Both the position numbers and the translations under genes were made by a program. This document shows positions 57,289 to 64,000 of a DNA stretch of 64,000 nt, piece by piece. Positions within the stretch are counted from its first letter, which is position 1. Each line of letters begins with the position of its first letter. This DNA comes from Arcuatula senhousia (taxonomy: Eukaryota; Mollusca; Bivalvia; Mytilida; Mytilidae): NCBI GenBank assembly GCA_963971305.1, contig OZ020303.1, forward strand, positions 18,225,184 through 18,289,183, in the 5' to 3' direction. The notes under the pieces are model-generated. The model was not told the origin of the DNA. It searched no databases and was given only the letters and a program-made list of their open reading frames with translations.

Positions 57289-57431
57289 CTGATTTTTACA
57301 TTATTCCACACATCTAGATTTTGTGAATCCGACATGCATAGGCGAACTCCATAATCAACTATCGCCTGCACTCTTTGCAAAAACCGTTCTTTTTCAGATA
57401 CTGAACCTCGTTGTTGAATGTTTGCGGCCAT
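57289..57431 (-). CDS. Probable first exon of the IS3EU-like transposase
   Basis: ATG at 57431 opens MAANIQQRGSVSEKERFLQR and continues VQAIVDYGVRLCMSDSQNLD to VWNNVKI, ending at a strong donor, TCAG|GTATGTAG. It sits just inside the right array, where a promoter-proximal exon would be expected. Its exit phase (2) does not match the entry phase of the helix-turn-helix exon (1), so a further exon must lie between 56502 and 57288. I could not locate it. The link to the transposase is inference from position and strand. Confidence 0.5.
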
Positions 57432-57534
57432 TTTTCGTGTTTTTGTTTATGATCCATACCAGCTGACCAGTACGCGAGATTGTGAAGAGCGCTTGTTAGG
57501 AGTAGTTTCATTGGTCAATATCCCTTATCAAACA

Positions 57535-57998
57535 GACGAAAGTATCTCGATACTCTAAAATTGACACATGCGGTAATCTTTTCTTTTCTATCGACTTATT
57601 ATGCCGTTACTTGTCAGAAGTATCGCGATACTTGTTGTAAGTAAGCCGTTACTTGTCAGAAGTATCGCGATACTTTTCAGAAGTATCGCGTTATAAGTAA
57701 AAAGTATCGCAATACTTCATCGAAGTATAGCGTTAGAAATAATAAGTATCGCGATACTTATGCGAAGTATCTAGATACTTGAAATAAGTATCGCGTTACT
57801 TATGCAAAGTATCTAGATACTTTAAATAAGTATCGCGTTACTTGTGTGAAGTATCTAGATACTTATTTAAAGTAAGCCGTTACTTGTGTGAATTATCTAG
57901 ATACTAGTTGAAAGTATCGCGATACTTGTATGAAGTAAGCCGATAAAGACAGTAACGCGATAGAAATATCGGACTTTTGACATGAACGGCCACTCATA
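57535..57998. repeat. Right TIR with array of 16-bp palindromes
   Basis: AAGTATCGCGATACTT, AAGTATCTAGATACTT and related forms alternate for about 400 bp, ending GACAGTAACGCGATAGAAAT, ATCGGACTTTTGACATGAAC and GGCCACTCATA. The last 100 bp are the near-perfect inverse of the left end. Confidence 0.9.
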
Positions 57999-58110
57999 CA
58001 TTACCATGTGAGGACCGATGTTATTTTCACTTCCATGATGTGTAACCACTTACGAGACGAGACACGGGTAGGTCATCTCAGCTTACACATCTCAGGACAG
58101 GTTACGCACA
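57999..58110. repeat. 115-bp tandem repeat, right of the transposon
   Basis: 57999-58043 is the remainder of the interrupted second unit (starting with the CATTAC duplication). 58044 onward is a third unit (AACCACTTACGAGACGAGAC) that stops being similar at about 58095 (ACACATCTCAGGACAGG). Confidence 0.85.
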
Positions 58111-58210
58111 TAGTTGTTATATTTATTAAACAAAACAAAAAACATGCTATCGGTTTTGGGTTTCATCGTTTGTCGAATTTTCTCACCTTTTTAAACTTAC
58201 GTATGTAGCC

Positions 58211-59303
58211 TATGGCACGCCATATTTATATTTATTCCTCTTTAAAGATATCTCATAAAATTTATAAGATATCTCGTATACTTTATAAGATATCTCATAT
58301 AAATGGTAGTTTATAAGATATCTTATAAAACATATGAGATATCTTATAAAACATATAAGATATCTTATAAAACAAATAAGATATCTTATAAAACATATAA
58401 GATATCTCATAAAGTTTATAAGATATCTTATAAAGATTATTAGATATCTCATATAAAATAATTTATAAGATATCTTATAAAACTTATAAGATATCTTATA
58501 AAACTAATAAGATATCTTATAAAGTTTATAAGATATCTCATAAAGTTTATTAGATATCTTATATATTTTATGAGATATCTTATAAGTTATTTTTTATAAG
58601 ATATCTCATAAAGTTTACGAGATATCTTATAAACTTTATAAGATATCTTATAACTTTTATTAGATATCTTATAAATTATTTTATATAAGATATCTCATAA
58701 TCTTTATAAGATATCTAATAAACTTTATGAGATATCTTATATGTTTTATAAGATATCTTATAAAGTATATGAGATATCTTATAAACTTTATAAGATATCT
58801 TATATTTTTATAAGGCCTCTTTAAAGATATCTCATAAAATTTATAAGATATCTCATATACTTTATAAGATATCTCATAAAGTTTATAAGATATCTGATAA
58901 ACTTTATAAGATATCTTAAAAAAAATAATTTATAAGATATCTCATATACTTTATAAGATATCATATAAACATTATGAGATATCTTATAAACTTTATCAGA
59001 TATCTTATAAACATGGTGTTTAGTAGATATCTCATTTTCTTTTAAAGATATCTTATATAGTAAATAAGATATCTTATAAAATTTATAAGATATCTCATAA
59101 AGTTTATAAGATATCTTATAAAGTATATGAGATATCTTATAAATTATTTTTTATAAGATATCTCATAAAGTTTATAAGATATCTTATAAAGTTTATAAGA
59201 TATCTTATAAACTTTATAAGATATCTTATAAAGTATATGAGATATCTTATAAAGTTTATGAGATATCTATAAAGAGGAATAAATGTAAAAACGGCTTGCC
59301 ATA
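58211..59303. mobile_element. 1,093-bp non-autonomous element made of AGATATCT palindromes
   Basis: The left end TATGGCACGCC and right end GGCTTGCCATA are inverses. The inverted match continues imperfectly for about 43 bp, through TTTATTCCTCTTTAAAGATA. GTAGCC flanks both sides (58205-58210; 59304-59309), a 6-bp duplication. Between the ends are roughly fifty AGATATCT cores with A/T spacers (typical unit TTATAAGATATCTCATAAAG), period near 20 bp. No coding capacity. TATG terminus, 6-bp duplication and palindrome array parallel the large neighbour, so it may be mobilised by an IS3EU-type enzyme. The palindrome sequence itself is different. Confidence 0.85.
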
Positions 59304-59309
59304 GTAGCC

Positions 59310-59619
59310 TGCAGTAAAGACTGCATGTCCTAGAACCGAGAAATTAAATTTTCCGTATTACGAGTTATGTTAACTTATGACACTCACAGTCAAATGTGGT
59401 TTAGATAAAAGCATATTTTTACTATCTTACTATTATTTCTTATAACATTGAAAGAAAGCTTTTTACCACCATTATCAGACTATTAACTACTCGCAAATTG
59501 CAATCTAAAGCGGGATATTCAGAAGCATCATGTTTTTTGCCAATCCAGGATAAACAAATCAATAAGTTTAAACTAAACAACACCCTTCATTACGATCATG
59601 TTCTTCTACACAACATTTT
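59310..59619. other. Unannotated AT-rich stretch
   Basis: No feature is recognised between the palindrome element and the next repeat. Confidence 0.4.
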
Positions 59620-60834
59620 TTGCTCACCTGGAAGGTCCAGGTGGGCTGTTACCATCACTTGGCGACCGTCGTCGTCGTCTTACGTCCGTTAACATTTTTT
59701 TTTCAAAAATCTTCTACTCTGAAAATACTGAACAGAATTTAATGAAACTTGGTATGTTGGATTCTTTGGATGTCCTGCACAAAAGATGTGTTTTGAATTT
59801 TGAATCATCAAAAAACAAGGCGGCCGTTGCTTAATATAGACCGGGGGTCAGACTACTGTTATTGGCTTGTAAATCAAAAAGTATAAGAGATAGAGAAAAT
59901 CTGATGCAATGCCTCTTCTTCACCATCAAAAGAACTACTAAAGTCTGTATTGGGTCTAAGTTGTCATATGACTCTTTGAAGGTCAAAAATAGTATTTTTC
60001 ATGTTTTTGCCCTAAAGAATGAAATTTATTGCAGATAGAGCTGTTGCTTTGCTTGTTTAAACATTCAGCTCAATAAGCTCTACAAAAGTCTCCATTGAGT
60101 CGAAGTTTTCTGATGACTCCTTATAAGGGGTTAGTAAAAAATATCGTTTTTAGCTCACCTGACCCGAAGGGTCAGGTGAGCTATTGTCATCGTTAAGCGT
60201 CCGTCGTCCGTCGTCCGTTAACTTTTCTTCAAAGATCTTCTTCTCTGAAACCACTGAAGGGATTGCATTGATACTTGGTATACATGATCTTTAGGATGTC
60301 CTCTACCAAGTTTGTGAATTATATACATGTCAACCAACCAACATGGCCGCCGTTGCTAAAAATAGAACAGGGGGGTCAAACCATTGTTTTTGGCTTATAA
60401 CTCAAAAAGTATAAGAGATAAAAAAAAATCGGAAGCAAATTTTTTTGTTCAGCATCAAAAGGTCCTTACAGTAGTTATTGCCCTTTAACTGTTTTTTCTA
60501 TTAATTTAAACTGATTTCCAAAAATCTTCTCTGAAACCACTGAAAGGATTGTTTTGCAACTTTGTATACTTGAAAGTTTGTGAAATTTATTCAAACTTTG
60601 GCATAAGAGATCAGGTGAGCGATTCAGGCTCCTGGGAGCCTCTTGTTTCATGTTATTGCCCTATATTGAAAACTATGTAGATAGAGAAATGCTGTTATTG
60701 CCTTAATCTTCAGCTTAGTAAACTCTTCAAAAGCCCCAGTTGGTCAAAATTGTCAGATGACCCCTTATAAAAGTACCCTATGGCTTGAAGACCTGACCAG
60801 GTGAGCGATTCAGGCTCCTGGGAGCCTATTGTTT
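59620..60834 (+). repeat. AGCTCACCTGG repeat split by a copy of its own family
   Basis: It starts GCTCACCTGGAAGGTCCAGG, runs through GACCGTCGTCGTCGTC and GGCGGCCGTTGC to AAAAATATCGTTTTT at about 60148. There a second copy begins. It resumes at 60648 with TCATGTTATTGCCCTATA and ends GACCAGGTGAGCGATTCAGG, CTCCTGGGAGCCTATTGTT. In an uninterrupted relative (22448-22478) the two sides are adjacent (ATTTTTTCATGTTTTTGGCC). Confidence 0.8.
60151..60647 (+). repeat. AGCTCACCTGG repeat nested in another copy
   Basis: A complete short member: hairpin AGCTCACCTGACCC-GAA-GGGTCAGGTGAGCT at the start, GTCCGTCGTCCGTCGTCCGT, CATGGCCGCCGTTGCTAAAA, and at the end ATCAGGTGAGCGATTCAGGC, TCCTGGGAGCCTCTTGTT. Because both flanks belong to one older copy, the limits are set to within about five T residues. 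Confidence 0.85.
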
Positions 60835-61480
60835 TATCTAGTTATTTTCTTTGCCTTATTCATCTATATGAATTAGATACAAAGGACCTGACACATTCCT
60901 ACACATCGACTTGATTTGTGCATTTGCATATTCAAATTGACAAACATGAAATGCTGTCAATTATTTTACTCTCTATACGACAAACTTATTGACATTGAAT
61001 CTTCATTAAAGCCAATGTTTGTACTTGTCTCAACTATGTTTATTGTTTTATTTTCAGAAGAGGGGGAATTCGTTGCTTATTCGGTCATCTGCATTACAAT
61101 TTTCTCTATTGACCAACTAATTGAATTTCGAGCAACCTCTAGTGGTTACGATAAAGATGCTCAGTTGCATTTGTTTTCTTGGAATCATTGCAAAACTTTA
61201 GATTGTCGTTAGCTAAAATGGAGGTTGTTTCACCTGCAATTATTTTGCATCCTACTATTTCAATTAGAAGTTCGAGAAATCGAACGTTGTACCTCAGAAG
61301 CTATGTTTATAATAGGTCGAGAGAGAGAGCATATAATTCATCTTTTCTTGGTCCGTTAATTCCAATTAAAGACCGTCTAATGTACGGTCGGGCAAATAGG
61401 GACAGCTTTGTGATAGAGTCTGTGACATAGTAACTATTTTGTTTATAAATTTGAAAATCATTCATAAAACTATCAAGAAC
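60835..61480 (+). other. Stretch between repeats with a possible small ORF
   Basis: ATG at 60949 opens MKCCQLFYSLYDKLIDIESS and the frame runs to a stop at 61212, about 88 codons, with two hydrophobic segments (MFVLVSTMFIVLFS; VICITIFSIDQLI). A TTTTATTTTCAG acceptor-like phrase in mid frame means it could instead be intron plus exon. A second frame (61179-61430) follows in another phase. I recognise neither. It could be a transposon remnant. Confidence 0.25.
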
Positions 61481-62577
61481 AAGAGGCTCACAGGAGCCTG
61501 AATCGCTCACCTGGTCCTTCAGCCATTAGGGTTCTCTATAAAGGATCATCTGACAACACGACGAAGACTTTTGTAGAGCTTAACGAGCTGAAGATGGATT
61601 ATGTTTTCAAACAACTGATAGGACAAATACATGTACATGAAAAAACACTATTTTTGACCTTCAAAGGGCCATAACCCATATAAGGGGTAATCTGACAACT
61701 TCAATCCAATGGAGACATTTGTAGAGCTTAATGTGTTGAAGGTTTAAGCAAGCAACTGCTTTTCTCTATCTGCAATAGTTTTCATTCTAAAAGACAAAAA
61801 CATGAAAACCGCTATTTTTTACCTCTAAATGGCCATATCCCCTATCAGGGGTAATCTGACAACTTTGACCCAATGGAGACTATTGTAGAGCTTAATGAGC
61901 TGAAGGTTTAAGCAAGCAACAGCTTTACTCTATCTGCAATCGTTTTAATTCTATAGGACAAAAACAAGAAAAAAACGCTTTTTTTGGCCTTTAAAGGGCC
62001 ATAACCCATATAAGGGGTCATCTGACAACTTCGACCCAATGGAGACATTTGTAGATCTTTTGATGCTGAAGAGGGAAAGTTGCATCAGATTTTCTCTATC
62101 TCTTGAACTTTTTGATTTACAAGCCAAAACCAGTAGTCTGACCCCCTGGTCTATTTTTAGCAACGGCGGTCATGTTTTTTATTAATCCAAAATCGAAACG
62201 CAACTCTTGTGCAGGGCACCCTAAGGATCAATCAAGTTCTGTTCCTTGTTTAAGAAGGGGTTTATCTGTGACTATTCAGGACTGGATTTGAATTATATGC
62301 ATATTTTTAGACCATGGGCCAATCGCAGGACCGCAGCGCCTTCTGGCCTCGTTGAAGGCTGCTAGCGGTTGGCCACTGTGGTTTTTCTGAATTGCCGCTT
62401 GATTGTGGACTGTGTCGCGTACACTTATTCCACATCTCATTATTTTCTATTTCATTCAATTCTGAGTTTCAGAGGAGAAGAATTTTGAAAAAATGTTAAC
62501 AGAGGTCGACGTCGACGACGACTACGACGACGGACGACAAGTGATGGCAATAGCTCTGCCGAAGGTCCAGGTGAGAT
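61481..62577 (-). repeat. AGCTCACCTGG repeat, long minus copy with an insertion
   Basis: On plus it begins GAACAAGAGGCTCACAGGAG, followed by about four internal units (CATCTGACAACTTCGACCCA, GGAGACATTTGTAGAGCTTA, GCTGAAGGTTTAAGCAAGCA). It ends with GACGACGGACGACAAGTGAT, GGCAATAGCTCTGCCGAAGG and TCCAGGTGAGAT. At 62237-62465 another repeat interrupts it. Confidence 0.8.
62237..62465 (+). repeat. CTCGTTGAAGGCTGCT repeat inserted in an AGCTCACCTGG copy
   Basis: TTCCTTGTTTAAGAAGGGGT, GGACTGGATTTGAATTATAT, CCTCGTTGAAGGCTGCTAGC and TTCCACATCTCATTATTTTC match 21630-21850. It interrupts the 5' third of the surrounding minus-strand repeat (compare the uninterrupted order at 41275-41330). Confidence 0.7.
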
Positions 62578-64000
62578 AAAAAAGGGGAATGAAAGATAAT
62601 CTGTAACTATGTTAAAGAATCACATACCAATAATTGGCTTTAATAAAACGTTTTTCTCGTATATATGCATTATCATACCCTTGAGGGTGAGGCGTTTAGG
62701 AAAAGCTGGGCTGGAACGATAATGAAAACAATTAATGAACGGACAATGTTTATCAATATAACAACACTGTGAGTCTGGAGATTGAAATACAACAATGATA
62801 ATCTCATAAAGAAAAGTCCACGGGCCATCGACACCCAAGATGTCAACCCTTCTTATTTCTTGACACAGTGACGCACTTTTAATCAAGGAACGTGACCCTA
62901 TCTTTTTATATTCCACTATCCCTTATATTTATTATCGTTTCTCATCAAAACTTAAATGTTTCTATGTGTATATAAATACTTGCTAAATTAAGAATAACAA
63001 AGACATGAAAACAATAAGCACCGTTTATTACTTTGGTTTTAATGTATTTTTAAATGCAATTACGTAGATTTCTTAATATTCGACGCCATATATTCTATAC
63101 TTAATGGAAAGCTATTAAATCTATTTAGAAAAAAATCATCTGATATCATCCCTAAATAGCAAAGCGAAAAAACTTTTTTTTATCGACCGTATGACATATT
63201 TGTGTTTAATATGAAAAAGATGATGTCTATGGAATGCCTTATGTTTTAATAAGAATAAGTTCTATTTTCGTTTTAATCCTTCTCGCAATGGATATTGGAA
63301 ATGCCTGAGATATTAGAATTACGCAAACAAAAGTCCAAAATTAGTCCTTTTGACTTTTACTATCTAAAAGTGATATCAATCTCAGAAATCGCAACAAAGT
63401 TAATGTATAATTTTAATATGCGAAAATATCAGTATAATTTCAAAGTCAAATGGTAGAAATGGGACAATACTTAAAAGCTGCCTGCATGCTGACAGTGACA
63501 GCTATGCCGTTCCGAGAACGTAGGTCGTTCATGAATGCTTAATACTCCGCACATTTGTATACTCGGTTTATGGTCGTTATGGTCTTTGGTTTGTATGGCA
63601 TTTCAAAAGAAAAATGGTAGTTTGTTTTTTTTAACCCAGTTTCATCCTCCATTGAGATGATAGAACCCAGTGGTATTGTTAACACAAAGTCAATACTGAT
63701 ATGTATATTTCATTTGTAAATGAGAAACACAAAAAACCCCAGTTGTTTTTTAAGGTTAGTCAGGACACATGTCATGTGACCAAAAACAGCTAAAAATGCA
63801 AAAAACAAGTGAAAATTTCATAAATTTTATAAAACTTTTGTTAAATAGTTTCATTTATTAAAACTCAATCAAAATAAATTAATTTTAAACAAATACATAT
63901 GTACATCAGCCATTCCATGATAAGTATTATTTTCGAATAAAACAAGGGAGATAATTTACTTGAAAATTGACCCAAAGTTATGATGACAGAAATATAAGCT
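62578..64000. other. Unannotated AT-rich stretch
   Basis: A 98-codon minus frame at 62620-62916 has no start context, splice signal or motif that I can name. The remainder to the window end is AT-rich without recognised features. Confidence 0.4.

Larger units (their letters stand above)
47541..57998 (-). mobile_element. 10.5-kb IS3EU-like DNA transposon with palindrome-array ends
   Basis: The left end TATGAGTGGCCGTTCATGTC and right end GACATGAACGGCCACTCATA are perfect inverses, and the match continues for over 100 bp into the arrays. CATTAC flanks both ends (47535-47540; 57999-58004). The insertion lies in a 115-bp tandem unit whose empty form can be rebuilt exactly. It encodes a multi-exon minus-strand transposase with an integrase-type DDE core. 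A 6-bp duplication, a TAY terminus and this enzyme class match what I know of the IS3EU superfamily. Younger insertions inside (a MITE pair, LINE, tandem repeats, a YIDD element end) enlarge the copy. Limits are very sure, superfamily fairly sure. Confidence 0.85.

Noticed and set aside
58210..58452. 80-residue ORF rich in IRYLI repeats
   Set aside because: It is the translation of the AGATATCT palindrome array.

Overview
The window looks like AT-rich metazoan nuclear DNA. There is no operon layout and almost no long ORF. There are spliced coding pieces with GT-AG signals and very many interspersed repeats. The abundant repeats that open with AGCTCACCTGG and a GTCCGTCGTC stretch, and the retroelement family with a YIDD reverse-transcriptase box, are types I associate with bivalve molluscs. 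A mussel-like bivalve is my best guess, but it is inference.

Layout. 1-6.7 kb: mostly unrecognised sequence with one small minus-strand exon (1449-1493), two terminal-inverted-repeat (TIR) MITEs and two SINE-like fragments. 6.7-10.5 kb: three decayed LINE 3' ends. 10.6-12 kb: two facing, 5'-truncated copies of the YIDD retroelement. 13.8-15.9 kb: a 2.1-kb TIR element with TAA target duplications. 17.2 kb: a candidate minus-strand exon. 18.6-20.5 kb: another YIDD element, split inside its RT domain by about 1 kb of a second retroelement. 22-23.2 kb: a full AGCTCACCTGG repeat. 26.7-36.5 kb: SINE-like copies, MITEs, a long TTC tract and nested insertions. 38.5 kb: a possible promoter and first exon. 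39.5-42.7 kb: AGCTCACCTGG repeats, one split by a LINE. 44.3 kb: a convincing 99-bp minus-strand exon of an unidentified host gene. 59.6-62.6 kb: more AGCTCACCTGG repeats, one nested inside another of its own family.

The most notable object is a 10,458-bp DNA transposon at 47541-57998. It has perfect terminal bases (TATGAGTGGCC...GGCCACTCATA) and a 6-bp target duplication (CATTAC). It sits inside a tandemly repeated 115-bp unit, so the empty site can be rebuilt exactly. It carries a multi-exon minus-strand transposase with an integrase-like DD34E core. The 6-bp duplication, TAY terminus and integrase-type enzyme fit the IS3EU superfamily. Its ends are long arrays of 16-bp perfect palindromes (AAGTATCTAGATACTT, AAGTATCGCGATACTT and variants). 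A third array ending in an orphan copy of the right end lies inside a 2.3-kb transposase intron with GC-AG borders.

Only 206 bp further right lies a second, non-coding element (58211-59303). It also begins TATG, also has a 6-bp duplication (GTAGCC), and is built almost entirely of palindromic AGATATCT repeats with a period near 20 bp. Two neighbouring elements with unrelated palindromes but the same design suggest a transposon architecture based on palindromic satellite arrays. I do not know of a description of it.
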